Shown: positions 29,411-42,860 of the stretch, one piece after another
How the letters are laid out: every line of letters begins with the position of its first letter
Position numbering within the stretch: position 1 is the first letter of the stretch
NCBI GenBank assembly: GCA_014706295.1
Contig: JACSVZ010000007.1
Span: forward strand, 52,528,975 to 52,592,974
DNA: 64,000 bases
Origin: Lycocorax pyrrhopterus obiensis
Taxonomy: Eukaryota; Chordata; Aves; Passeriformes; Paradisaeidae
Direction of reading: 5' to 3'
The notes under the pieces: model-generated
What the model was told of the DNA's origin: nothing
What the model saw: the letters and a program-made list of their open reading frames with translations, nothing else
The model's database searches: none
Program-made: the position numbers and the translations under genes

Positions 29411-29422
29411 ACCCTCTGGTGC
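29411..29422 (-). promoter_or_regulatory. CTCF-like motif
   Basis: The + strand reads ACCCTCTGGTGC, flanked by CTGC; on the minus strand this gives GCACCAGAGGGTGCAG, close to the CTCF core. This is a motif match only. Confidence 0.3.
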
Positions 29423-31363
29423 TCTTTGGCCTTTGATAGTGGTGTCCTTTGAAACAGAGCTTTCTGTTAGTAGGTGAGAAAGACTTTGAAAGCCTGGTAG
29501 AAGCTCACAGTCTTTCTAAACATTTCCTCAAAGACACTGGCGGTGCCTTCCTTGGTTAATCTACTCAAAAAGGGTTGGAAGACTTAAAAACTGGTCCATG
29601 TTAAAACTCTTGGTTTAGTAATCCAGGCATGAGTCTACTTGATGCTAGAGAGACTCTTTGAGTGTGAGAAACATTGGTACAGGCTCTCCCAATGCTCAGT
29701 GGAAGAACGGGGGTGATGTCACAGTTTTTCAAAGAAAAAAGGCTATTCAAGCTGTCAAATACAAGAGGAAGTTCAGTGCCTTTGCTGTGACCAGTTTCCA
29801 CTTCATTCTGGTTGGTGTGGGTGTTCTCCCATGCAGAATGTTGGTGATACAGTTCCCATTTCTATAGGACTAACTCTTGGGAGCCTGCATACCCAGTGTG
29901 GGGCTGCATCTTCCTTTGGCTCACTGGTCAGGAATCTCAATGAAATGTGTCCAAAAAAGCAGTGTAGGCCTGATTGCTTCGCAGTGCATTTTCATGGAGC
30001 CTTAATAATGATACTGGTTTGAGTACAACAGTTAGACCATCATATTTTTGCCTAAAGCTAGACCAGGTATTCAAAGACTATCTTCTACATCACTCTCTAA
30101 TGCTGGCTCAGTAAGTAAATGCATCCTAGAAATAAGAGTATATCTGTAATTATCTAGTGGTGTAGTGGCTCCTTTGCTTCTTGCTATGGTTTCCCTAATT
30201 TTTTGTATATTAATATAGTAAAGTTACAAGACATCTGTTAACTATATCGATGAGACAGTGTCATCCTTCAAAAATACTAACGTGTGTAAAACAATTTGTT
30301 CCTTGTTAGGTGCTCATCTAATGTTTCTCTGTCAATTTAAACTGGCAACCCACTAAAAATTTAAAACTCAGAGCTAGGAGTCATTAATTTTTGAAATTAG
30401 TTTTAAAAGTCTGCCTGTATAAGTAAGAATTGCCAGTCATCTAATAAAAATATTGTTGGACTAATTAAATACACTGAAGCTTTTTAATTGCAATCATAGT
30501 GTTAACAGAAAACTTTCCAAAGTGCTGGTCGGACTGCAAAAAACATGTATTGGAAGGTTTTCTGGTATGTGGGAACCACCTCTAACATAAATTCTGTGTA
30601 CAAAGTGGTACAGTAGTGCAGTGGACACCGCTGCCTCTCCACCCTCATCTAGAGCAGCTTACACTTTAAGACTGGAAGTTTCTGTCTGTATCCCAGCTGT
30701 GCTGTGTAGCTGGGTGTCCCAGTGCCCTGCTCAAGGATAAACAGGGCATTCTACTTAGCAGATTAAATTTCAACAGAAACAGCCTTCTGCTGCAGTCACC
30801 CTTCCCTGGAAAACACCACACGTACAGCAAGAGAGAAGGTGGGAGAGGAATGGTTGTCTGGTTTTGTCATTGCCTGACTGATTCTAAAGAAGAAGTCTAA
30901 GCACAAGAAGCTGCTGGTGATCAGGCACATGGGAGGAGGAAGGCAAAACTGGTGCAATGAGTCAAACATTTATGTGCTATAGGGCAAGGTTAGTGCCAAG
31001 AGCCCTGTCTGGCTGTTTTTCTAACAATTGTGCACGATCATCCTCCAGAAGATGGAAACAGCTGCTGGCACTGGCTGCTGGCTCCTGACAGCTGTCTGCA
31101 GCATCTGCACAGCTGCATCCTGTGGAGGTGCTGTAGAAAACACGAGCAGGTAATAGATTTTGCAAAACTGGCTTGCGAGTCCGCGAGGCTGCATTGAACT
31201 GTTGTAAATCTCACCCCAGATTTGGGTCTTCTGTCATCGAAACAAACGCTGCCTTACCATGCAGCCATGTAGCAGCTGCCATAGGAACTGCCTCTACCCA
31301 CTTAGGTAACCTTTACACAAGGGTTGGGTGGGTTTTCCCCACTGAAAACAGAACTATTTTTAA

Positions 31364-31591
<228 letters not shown>

Positions 31592-34500
31592 TGACATTTT
31601 AAAATGCTTGTTACCAATCACCTAGTGCAGTTGTATTGGATATTATGTCATTATAAAACACATTACAATGAAAAACCTTAGCTTCCAGTAGACAGCCTTT
31701 AGATCAGCATTTGCTGTGGTATGAATTGCACATGTTTCCAGATTTTATTTCCCTTTCTGCTCATTTTTCATGGTGCCTTAACTCACCATAGGAAATCAAT
31801 AGTTATTTGGGAATGCCTCAGCAGGCAGGTAGCCCCACTGATTTATGTGGATCTGTATATGTGTTGTTTTACATATGAGATGGCAGAATAAAACTTTAAA
31901 TAAACAGAAGCTAGAGTAAAATTAGCAAAATCTTACAGGATAGGACTTGGAGCTGGTATTTCCAGTGTGCTGGGCCAGCACCAGCCATTGGCTCTTCTGG
32001 GTCGGCTTTCCAAAAGAGGAGTGTGTGGCACCTTGGTTATTGAATACTATATTGACTGTAGAAGCAGTTTGTGGTGAAGTTTGCTGTTCTGTGAACTTGT
32101 CATTGCATTAGCTTGACATAGGCCCAAAATAAAGTCCTGGTTTCTCAGTGGAAACCCGTTTCTGGTTTGTGGTAGCTGGATGAAGCACTGCCCTCAGTCA
32201 CATGCTTATGACCTCTCTGCAGCTCCTGGGCTGGGAACAGAGCAGTCCTTGTGTGGTGTCTCTTTTTTTTCCTGCACAAACACACACCACAGCCCTATTT
32301 TCCTTTTGCAAACATGGTGAGTCAAGGTTTGCATCACTTGCTGCCGTCCAGGTTTCACTGCAGTGTTCACTGGTGATGGACAGCAGCTCTTTAGAGAGAG
32401 ATTGTCTCCTGACAACCTTCAATACACAAATATGTCTTACTAAAAGGTGTACTTGTAATATAAAAGTTCAGACTTTTTATTTTGCTATTTCTGTTCTATT
32501 AAGCTGGCAAATGCAAAAGTCATCAAAAATCAAGAAATATTTTAAATTCTTAGGTGTATTTAGAAGTACTGAGGACTTAATTCTGCCTTCTTCAGCTTGC
32601 ACATTTTCAGCTGTAGTTGTGCCACAGCAGGAGACTTCATGAGGAAATCTGGCCAAGATTCACCAGTCCTAAACTCAGGAAAGTCTGAAGAGTACAGAGT
32701 TCTTTAGCTGCTCAGATGTGCCCAGCCCTTTTAGACCTCCAAATTTGGATACTTTGACTGTGGTCTGGGTGTAGCGATTGGTTTAACGTCTCTGATGAGT
32801 CTGTCTTTCTTCCAAAAGCCCTTAAATTTGGGTTGGGTTTTTTTTTTCCCTATCTGTCTCTTCCAGTCAAAGGGAGTGAGGTTTTTGCAGGATTTTGAGT
32901 TTGCTTCAGGGAAGTGCCTTGTGGAAACACGAGTCTCAGGATAAGAATTTATTGCTCATAGGCTAAAATACAAGAAACTGCCTTAAAGTGGATACTTTAA
33001 TTATGTTAGCTACTCCTAGCAATGAACAACAGGTATTTTTAAGAAAGTGTTTTTGAGCATTTGGAAAGCCTATTAAATTTCTGAGTTTATGCATATACAG
33101 CAAGCAATAATTTGCATTTTGCCTTTTTTGGGGTATTTTTAAATTCATTTACTTAGCACACCAAAAGTGTGCTTTAGATGCTTTACAGGTTTAAAATCCA
33201 GTCCATGCTGAAAAGCTTGTATTTAGGGTTTGTAATTGTCACATTCAAAGGCATGAATTGGGTCACAGATAAAGAACTTTATTTTCTGGAGAAGAAAAGA
33301 ATGGTCTGGTAAACTTTCAGTCTTCAGCAGCCCTTTTTCTTTCATACATAAAGTGTTAGAAGTTTCAAAGATTGCCAGTTGTCCCATTCTTTACATCTGA
33401 ACTTGTCAAAAACTGAAATTTGGATTAAAGACAATTTCAGCATTTGTTTAAAAAAAATTGATTCTATGAAACGAATTCTCCAAATACTCATTTTTATCAA
33501 TCTTTTTAATTATGAAATTTATTTCCAGAGGTATTTCTCTTTAATAGTATATTAGCTACACATTGATAATAGATTAGAATGAAGCCTTTTATATCCTCAT
33601 AAGTTTTCCCATTACTGCAGTGATCTCTGCATGCAAGTTTACAGCAAAAGTACATAATGGATATAAGGTATAAAATGTTTCTTCAGATCTGCTCTTCCAG
33701 GCTTCTATAGCCCTTAAGCTTTTGTGGGCATGAATTAATGTGAATAGAATTCACACAAACACACATATCCATATATCTTTTCAGGCACAGCCATTGCCTG
33801 CATACTCCATCCATTCTGCTGCCTGCATGCTGCATTAGGGTCTGCTTTTTCATATGGAAAAATCATTAGGAAAAATATGTATTTATTATATCTATGCATC
33901 CATGTATTAACGTTGCCCGTGTGCTTATGCAGCTGGATGGCAGCTTTAAGGGGTGCATTTGTATGCCCAGAACTGCTCATACACTCATAAAATGCTCAAC
34001 CAAAACCAGAGGGTTAAACAGAGGCTCCCTCTGCCACATTCACGGGGCAGCAAACCCTATCTGCTGCTCTACAGCTTGGAATATGCTGTGTGCACTACTT
34101 GGCACCTGCTATTTCTAATGTTTTTCCCTATATTCCCCACTGAGACATTGTGATGTTTGAGTTCTGCTGATCCTCCCATAGTTGAATAGATTCTGGCTTC
34201 CATGGCTGCTTCTCCCTTCGTTCTACCACCCACTTCCATAAACTAAAATTAATCATGGTAGACTACAGCAGAAAATGTGAGACTGCATCATATCTTCAGC
34301 AGACGTGGAGCCAGGGTACTGTTGCATTTGGGAAAATAACTAGTCTTGGCTCAAAGTAGTGGTGTGGGGTTTTGAATGGTGCTTTAAGCTGAATTAGTTA
34401 AAAAAAATGATAGTGGTCTGTGTTTTGGGGAGTTGGAAATAATTTTTAGGTAGTGCTGACTTTCAAGTGGCTGGGTCACCTGAAATGAGCAGAGTTATGG

Positions 34501-37500
34501 ATCAGTGATGGGAATTACTGTACTGTCCCTCTTCTTCATGAGAGAAGCTACAATGCACTGATCTCTCTGTACTGACTGCATGGGGCATGAGTGAAAACTA
34601 AACCAAGGGCTCTGTTAAATGCCAAAGGTTAAACGGGCTGAATCACATCCTACAGCCAGCCTGTGTTTACCTGGGTTACATGTCAAGATCAATGCTGGGG
34701 CAGGTGTCTTCCCAGGAGTGTGACATCCCAAAGTTTGCAAAAGTTGGGAGAAAAGCCATAGTCTAAACTCTCTGGCTGGTTGTGTTTCTGCAGTGAATGC
34801 ACTCATACTCTTACCCATGGGGAGGGCTGGCTACCTCACACGTGTCCATGTTCTTAGTGCTGCGGTGGGAGCTGCTCTCAGTGCACATCCCCAGGGTGGG
34901 CTAAAGCAAGCCTTGAAAGAGGTGAACACAGACCTGGCTCATTCTTGTGCTTGGTAAGGGTGCTAATGGTTATGTTAGGAGCAATCCAAAATGAGATAAA
35001 ATGGGACTAAAACCAAAATAATATTACAAATATGTACCATCCTCTAGGAGTTGACAGTTGCCTCACTGAATCACAATTGTTTACCTGCCAGCTTGTTTAT
35101 GTGTCTAATTACTTTGATTTCCTTATACATCTCTTTAATCTGTTCTCCTTTACAAACAAAAAGAGAAATGCTGGTCCTGCAAAATGAGAGCAAATGATAG
35201 GACTGATTTGCTCATTACCAATCTCTTGCTTACAGTGCTTTAATGGTGTCATTTAAAGACCATTAGTATGACAAACAGCTTCCAATTCAATTGTTTTTCT
35301 TTCATGGGTGTCCACTTTGTGAAGTCAGACCTTTTATTGGCATAAGTTACCTGGTACAAGGTAGTGTGTCACTAGCTTACTTTGTCATCTGCAGCCAGGT
35401 TTCACTGGGGGCACAGCGTCACCCTCTCCTGCCCCAGGAGACTGTGGAAAAATTTTGCACAGGTCTTGCCCAGGGGCTGTTTGAGGTTTCATGTTTTTCA
35501 GGGCTTACATCCTCTTAGATTTACCAAATGCAGTGACTGGTGGCAGGGCAGCATGGTTATTGGAGCAGGACATAATGTGAGAACATTAGTAAGCTAAAAT
35601 GGGCAAGTTTTCCCCTGCCTTAATTTTGTAGGAAAGCCGGTGATGCCAGTAATGAAGGTAACTTTCTGCAGGGCTTAATGGACCCTGTACACTCAGTGCT
35701 TCTCCCAGTGAGTGGTTACACTTCCCTGAGAAAAGGAATGAGACTGTTTCCTCTCCTTTCTTGTTCCCCAAATTTCTGGGGACAGGCAAAGGAATTCTTC
35801 ATCTTTTTCTTTCCTTATTTGCTCGCTTCAGACACTGAGTCCCTGCTGGTTGCTGGCAGCACTTGCATGTTCCCATGTTGCATAAGGGGACAGTGGTTCA
35901 GCGTTGTGGCTTGGCGTGACCAGCTCTGAGGGCATCTTGGGCTTCCATGGCTTAAAGACTTGGTACCTCTTGGAAAAGAATTAAGACTCTGATCTGTGCT
36001 GCTGGTAAATCCTGCCTGGGACACAGTGACTGTAACATATTGTGAACTTTTGCTTTTCTTTTGATGTCTGTGCCCTGGGGACTTGGATAGTTATTGTTGA
36101 CTTACAATGTATGAAAATTCTATTTCTAAATGTAAACACCAGCTGCTGAAAAGCCTTATGGAGAGGGCTCGTTGCAGAGTTAATCATAGTTAGAGGTCAG
36201 CTGCCTTGTCTGACTAAGGGAGAAGTTGGAGGAAAGTTTGAAATAGAAGGAGAGAGGTTTGAAGAAAATTAATAGTGATTTATTTCTTTATTTATTCCTT
36301 GTAAGAAAGCCATTTTCTTGTTCCAGGTGTCTTACGAACCATGCGATACAGACATAGGTCATGGAGGGTGCAGAGTTCAGCCCCTGTGCCTTCAGCTTCA
36401 CAGACCCAGCCTTACCTCTGCAGAGAGGATGTTTTGGTAGTCAGAAGGATTGCTCCTCACTCCTCTTCCTCTGGTTAGAAGATCTGCTGCCTTTTCCACC
36501 ACTGTGGATTATTTGTCATGTATTTCTCCAGCCCCTTTTCCCATAAGCTGGATTTTACTAAGTTCTTGGGAGTTTGAGATCTTTTTCCATTCCTTCAGTC
36601 ATTCTGCTCTTATCCTTTTTCAGAAGTGACATTTCTGTGTTTCTGGGAGGAAGTTCCTTGAAAAACACTTTGGAGAAATAAAAGAATAGAGCATTGATTC
36701 ATCAAACAGCAGCTAAACTGGCAGAATGTACTATACATTGTCTCTCCTAGTTAGATGCCCTAAGTGTTTGCAAGGTTTCTGTCAGTGAAGGATGTGTGTG
36801 AAGATTGTGGTGCACTGGATTTCAGACAAAAGTGTACACAGGGTTTTATATATTTTTTCTAATGTTATGTTCAGTTCATTTTTTCATTAACATTTTGCCA
36901 ACTAGTCCTGCATCTCTCAGTTTTTCAGTGTAACTTTCTGAAGTGTAACTTCCGGGAAACTCGGTCATCTGAATTCATCTTCAAAAAGCAGTGCCTGTTT
37001 TATTTGATAATATTGCCCCAACACGTCCCAACACCACCAAGGACACAGTGTGGGAAGACAAAAGACTGCATCTTCATTACAGCACTGCATAATACATAAA
37101 ATAACTCATCAATAATGGAAGGGACCCACCACAGAACACAATGCCCACTTGCAGCCAGCTGGTTCCAAAACCGTGCTGGGGTAAAGAGATCTGTGCTCCA
37201 TGCAAGGTGCTTTGCGTGCTGCACTGTGGACTCATTTCCCACACTATCAGGTGTGTTGGTGCGCAGTATAAAGCACTAGGATGGTGTATTCTGTGCACAT
37301 TTTACTTTTAAGAGTGCTAATAACATTTAAAGATGTGTGTAACTTCAGATTGCGTAGGCATTGCAGAACTGTAAGCATGCATTCTGCTGCAGGTCTTTGA
37401 ACCAAGTCGTTCCAAACGTTGTTCCTATTTGTAATTTAGGCATAGAGAACTTGTAAACAACAAACTTTTGGATTCACTAGTGTAAATATGACCCATGTGG

Positions 37501-38330
37501 TCAGACACCTAGTGCTAGCCAAAATAGCAGCCTGCAGGCAATGGTTAATTGGGTGCATGTGAAAAATACAAAAAAAACCTCTGCTTCTTTAAAAAACAAA
37601 AGTTTTCCCAGGGGAATAAATATTTTCTGACTGACATCTTTCAAAAACACCAGAGAAAGGTTTAGAGAAATAAATTTCACAATGTTTCCAGCCTCATGCC
37701 TACACCAGTTTCAGTATTGACTTTAGTCACTCCGAAACGTTCTGCAGATAGGGGGGTTTCTGATCTAAATTGCTATGCTTTGTAAGTCAATGAAGAGGGA
37801 GGGAAAATTCAAATAAGATGATGAGCTTTTTCCTTTCATCTGCTGCATTGCTTTATCACTGAAACTGTTCCAGAAAAGTCCACGTGACATCTAGAATCTT
37901 TTAGTATATTGCTTACTATAGAAATAAATTCCTTCCTTTGCCAGCTGGACAGGGATGAGCTGTTACCCAGCAAACTAGGTGGGAATTTATTTTCCCGAAG
38001 CATCCAGTGAAAGGCACACCCCAGGCAGTGCCCCACTGCGTGTTTGACAGGTCTCTGCCCAACCCCGTGAGGGCAGGAGTCTCTTGTGACCCCAGCTGAA
38101 AACATCAGCTCAGGCACAGGACCACTCATTGTGTCTAATTCCCAAAGCTTCTTCTGCCTGTGCTGGGGGGGTGACAGTCCCAGTACAAGCCCTCTGCCCA
38201 TCTTTCCACAACAACCAAACTTCTCCTGGAATAATAGGCACTTTCCTTGCAAGCTTCCCCTGCCTGCCAAACTGCTCGAGTGCCCTCTTCTCAGGTTAAC
38301 CTGGGCTTCCTACTTGGATATGTGACATTT

Positions 38331-38474
38331 CACAGAATCAAATAATACTGTGATTTGGATGGGACTCACAAGGATCATTGAGTCCAACTCTGAAGTGAGT
38401 GGCTCATAGAGGGATCAAACCCACAACCCTGGCATTATTAGCACAAGGCTCTAACCAACTTGTAGGAACCTGGG
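38331..38474 (-). mobile_element. tRNA-Ile-derived SINE with CR1 tail (TguSINE1-like)
   Basis: Read on the minus strand, this begins with a tRNA-Ile-like head. The D-stem side (caagttggttagagc) is followed by an anticodon loop CTAATAA with anticodon AAT (loop at 38436-38442) and a B box GGTTTGATCCC (38411-38421), one base off consensus. The tail at 38331-38410 reads like a CR1 3' end (agttggactcaatgatcc, gagtcccatccaaatcac, ending attctgtg). This head-tail combination is the passerine SINE known as TguSINE1, mobilised by CR1 machinery. The A box (38455-38465) is decayed, so the copy is not a functional tRNA gene. Confidence 0.88.
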
Positions 38475-40883
38475 TACACTTCATATTAAGAGAAATATGT
38501 TTAAAACCAGAACTGGAAGAAGTTGGCCCAGCCAGGAGAAGCAGTAAGTAAAACTGGTTAATCTTCTGTATTAGCTTGGCTCCAGCTGACTGGAGGACAG
38601 GAGGTGAATTGATTCATTTGTGAATAGATAAACTGGGATTACAGACTCCTTTCAGTGCTAGAACTGTAAATATCATTGCTATTATTCATCTGTGAGGAAG
38701 TATCAAACCATTATTTAATTATTCTGCTCTACAGAAGTAGGCATTTTTTCAGTTCAATTTTTCAGTCCCCCAGATGGTAGCAGAAAGTTTTCCAGGGCAC
38801 TGAAGTGCTCTGGCAGTGTTATGCAAATAGAAACCCATGACATGTTGCTTGTGTGCACCTCAGCCACTTTCCTGCAGGACTCCATTGTATCCCTGCTCAG
38901 AGCGGCAGCAGCACCGGAGCTGCTGTCGAACGTCTGGAACAACAAAAGGTGCCTCTGTTCTTTGAAGAGCATTATAAACCCAAAGGCTCTTGAGTCTCTT
39001 GCTGATGTTTTTTGCTGTGCTGGACTCTTCTGTGCTAAATGAAAACCACTTCAGGAAGGAAACTGTGTGTGGGAAAAAAACTGTTGAGAGATTTAAGAGA
39101 GACTTGCACACGCTGACTTGTGCTAGCAAGATTCCCTTGCACCATTGCCCTCAAACCCCTGTTTTTCTGAGTGTGGTGCAAACTGGAGAAGTTTCCAGAG
39201 CTCAGTGATAGAAGATTCAATGTGGCTTTTTCACTAGAGTATAGTAAGTGGCAGAAGAATATATTAGCTTAGGAAAAAAAATTAATTATCAAAATTTAAC
39301 AAGTCCAGTAGTTTATGTGCCAGCAGTATAGGCCAGATTTTGGCCAGTGTTCAGTTGGAGACCATTTATGGGGTGTTTCCTTGTTGAATGTACCTCTTCA
39401 TCTGGCACGGGCTCCTTTTCTGGGGTTGGTCTGGACTCTGTATGCATCATGTCCTTTGCCAGGCAATGGCTGTGAGTGGAGCTCAGCCTCGAGCCACAGA
39501 AGTGTAAAAGTGCCTTGCACCAGGAGATGCTGTGACTCAGAAGCAGCTCCATGTCACTCTCCCTCTTCCCCTTCCTCTCCTCTATCCAGGGATGTGGTAG
39601 AGAAGGAGTACCTGCCCTGTGCTGCCAGCACCCTCAGGCTCAGCTCCTCGGTGGGCAGTGGTGGGCTCTGCCCTGCCCCTGCCCCTCTGCTCTCCTCAAG
39701 CAGCCAGCAAAGGGCTGGGTTTGCACCTGGCTGCCTTCTCACCTCCTGCAGAAACCCACAGTCTATGCTTAGAGTTCACAGCTCTAAACAATCTGAAGCA
39801 TATGAAGAACGAATGGCTTTTTGTGATGAGAACAGTATTTTTCTCTTTACCTTTTCCAATGCCATACGTTGGCGTGTTGAGTCTCAGTGCATTTTGTTTT
39901 GCTCACCAGGAACAGTCTATGGGACATTTATTTATTGATTATTTGATTTCTTTTAGTGAAAGAGAAATTGCTTCTTGGAAGAGATTTGTATTTTTTCACA
40001 AACATTTTTTGTTCTCATTTTCTTTCATTCTTAAAGTGCTTCGATACTTGGTGTCCTGGGGTGTTGTCTAAAATAACATGATTTTATGTCAGAACACGAA
40101 TTGCTTTTTTTAAGGCAGTTTGTCTTCGTTTTCAGACCCTGCATGAGTTAGAGGTGCTGTAATTCCATGCTCAACAGTGCTGTATTTACCTCTGCACATG
40201 CACTGGCACTCACCCCTCTCTTTGGATTGATTCACACTGATTTCTAGAGCCAAATACTGGTATACTTCATAATATATAATGTTATAGAGTACATTGAAAA
40301 GAACATTCTGTGAAATTTTTCTAGAAGAAAAGAGGAGAAAGAATAATGAAAATAAATGTACTATTTTAAATAAGGGATGGCCTCATTCTCAAACAAAAAA
40401 AAAATTTAAAAAAGAATGACCAGGCAGTGTGCTCTGGTGATAGTTACACAGATCCAGATTTGCAAAGAGTGATAACTGTTAATAGGATCTCCAAACCTGA
40501 ATCAGCCAAACTAGACTGATTTTTACAATGGTGCTGTGCTTCTCCAAATGGTATTTATTTCTGGAAAAGTGAACTTCAGAAATTTACGAGAGATTGTACA
40601 GAAAGTGACATCTCCAGCTTTTTACAGCACTAATAAGTATCCCAATATACCTAACACAGGAATAAGTGCTGTATTCATCTTGAATCATCTTGCAGAAATG
40701 GTTCATTCTGATAATGATAATGTGGTCTAATATTAGTGCTCTAGCACCCTCTCCAATTACTTAATTTATGATGTTCACAAGTGTCCTATGCCAGTTGTTG
40801 GGTACTATCTAATTTTTTCATCAGCAATTAACTTTAAAGGAGACACACAAATGTAGAGGGATTAAGATAGGTTTGGGTAATTA

Positions 40884-41003
40884 TCATAGAACCATGGAAG
40901 GGTTTGCATTGGAAGGGACCTTGAATATCACCTAGTTCCATGGGCAGGGACAATTTCCACTAGATCAAGTTGCTCAAAGGCCCATCCAGCCTGGCCTTGG
41001 TTG
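40884..41003 (-). mobile_element. CR1 LINE 3' fragment, antisense
   Basis: The + strand shows the reverse complement of a CR1 3' end: tcatagaaccatggaagg, ggaagggaccttgaatatca, cctagttcca, then ttgctcaaaggcccatccag and cctggcctt. It breaks off into a T-rich run. It is a diverged, 5'-truncated copy of about 120 bp. Confidence 0.88.
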
Positions 41004-41382
41004 CTTTTTTTTATTTAGTAGACTTTCTGTATTCTCAGCTAAGAGCCATACACTAATATTTTGTCTCTGCACTGTAACTCATGTACTCCCCTAGCTGTGA
41101 TCCCGCTCCTAACAATTAATAATTGTGTGACCATGATTTTTCTGTTAATGGGAGGAGAACTTTAAGCATCTGTGGCACCAGGTTTTGTACCTGAGCTGGG
41201 ATGTCTGTGTAGTCAAGGAACAGTAACAGATGCTCTTGGTACAGTCAGTCACATACCAGGTGTCCCTAAAGGCAAAATTCATCCCATTTCCCTCTCTTTT
41301 TCATCACTGACTGTAAAGGATTGCTGCTAAGAGCCCTTCTTTGGTTCCTGACAATTTTGCTATGATCGTCTTCCAAACTTTC

Positions 41383-41450
41383 TAATTAATGAATTAATAA
41401 TTTCTAATTATGGTGTAATTAATTAGTAACTACAATGATAATTAAACCTC
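41383..41450. promoter_or_regulatory. TAATTA (homeodomain-core) cluster
   Basis: TAATTA occurs at 41383, 41405, 41416 and 41420 (the last two overlap), with a fifth copy near 41439. The motif is the palindromic core bound by many homeodomain proteins. Clustering of five copies in about 70 bp is above what local AT content alone suggests, but no binding is shown. Confidence 0.25.
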
Positions 41451-42339
41451 TGGTTTAACAATAATAATTTAGGGACATGGAAACTAATGTGCATAAGGTG
41501 ATATTTTTAGTGGTGCTCCGTGGATTTCCTTGGGACAGTTAATGAGAACTCCCAGGAATACGTGTGTTGTGCATGTCCATATATGTGTTCACATGAGCAG
41601 TGCACGTCACATTATCACTTCTCTAACTGCCTGAGCTCTGCAAACAGATGGGCTTTTTGCATGCAAATTTTTTGATTTTATACCAGAAGTGGATTTAGGA
41701 AGATATTCACACATATATAGATTGAAGTCAGGAATAAGTTGCTGGGCTGAGAGGATTTTTCACTGATAAAATTGGTAGTATTTTGAATTTTGTTTTTAAA
41801 CTATGCTGTCATTATGTGCCATGGTTCACTGTGCAAACAGCACTCGCTAAAAACATGTTCCTGGTCGAAGCACAGTGTTCAGGGCCAGGGGACTGCCCAG
41901 GGACAGCCAGTGGTGCAGCTGAGGAGGGAGGGCACAGCTCTGGAGCCCTGTCCAGCAGCAGGCTCAGCTGAGGGGAAAGTCTGCTTAATTCCAGCCCGCG
42001 AGTGAATCACCATATGCTGCTGCCAGCAAAGCATGCAGAGCAGCTTCTCCTGCTGGCTGGTAATCCCTGGGGAGCTCACACAGAGTCTATTAGTGGCCTT
42101 CTTAGGTGACTCTCTGCAGTCATCCAGCATCTTACTTTACACCAAGTCAGGGCCTCGAAAGCTCTAGGTTGTGTTGCCCTCTGGATGCAGAATCTCAGAC
42201 CCTTGTGGCAATGACTTGTAATTTCTCCAGTTAATTCTAATGAAGCAATACAGCTGAAAATGGGATTCATTTAAATGAACTTCATCCATTTAAATGCTAG
42301 GCATGTAGTTTACAGTAATTGTGCAGTTTCCTTTCCACC

Positions 42340-42860
42340 GACCGAGGAGGGCTCCCCTGGAGGTGAGTGGCTGTAGTCCTGTGCTGCTGGCTGGTGGCCC
42401 AACAAGCTGCGCAGTCCCTGCCACACAGCAGGGAGCAAACTGCGAGTGTGATAGAACGGAGCAGCATGGGGCCCTACTGCAGTTCAGGAAGGAAGCGATC
42501 TCCTAATAGGTGATTTTGGCTCTCCAAGCGTCCAGCCTTTGCCCTTGTACGTGCTCAGCAGCACAGCTGGGGAGGACACAGCGCGATTCAGGTGCTGGCG
42601 GTGCGTTTGAGATCCTGCTCCACCTCTACTGACAGAAAAGCCAAACCCTGCCAAGCAACCACCGTCAATCAGATTTGCACGGATTGCTTCATCTGTTGGT
42701 CTTGATTAGTATGCTGGAGATCTCTGTAGAAAACATGAATTTTAATCCCGCTTCCTCCGGTGCTGGTTTCCAGGGACTCCCTCTGGTGGTTAGAGCAGCG
42801 CCTGGGAAGCTGTGCGAGCATCAGCTGTGCCGTACAGCACGCTAGGAGAGATGAACTGAA
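42340..42860. promoter_or_regulatory. CpG-enriched intronic patch with CTCF-like motif
   Basis: Roughly twenty CpG dinucleotides occur over about 520 bp, clearly more than in the flanking intron. A CCCTCTGGTGG motif (42779-42789) reads CCACCAGAGGG on the minus strand, close to the CTCF core. No TATA box, exon or repeat explains the composition. It may be an enhancer, insulator or minor promoter; this is inference from composition. Confidence 0.3.

Noticed and set aside
38411..38474. tRNA-Ile gene
   Set aside because: The acceptor stem and A box are decayed and the unit continues into a CR1 tail, so it is a SINE head rather than a tRNA gene.
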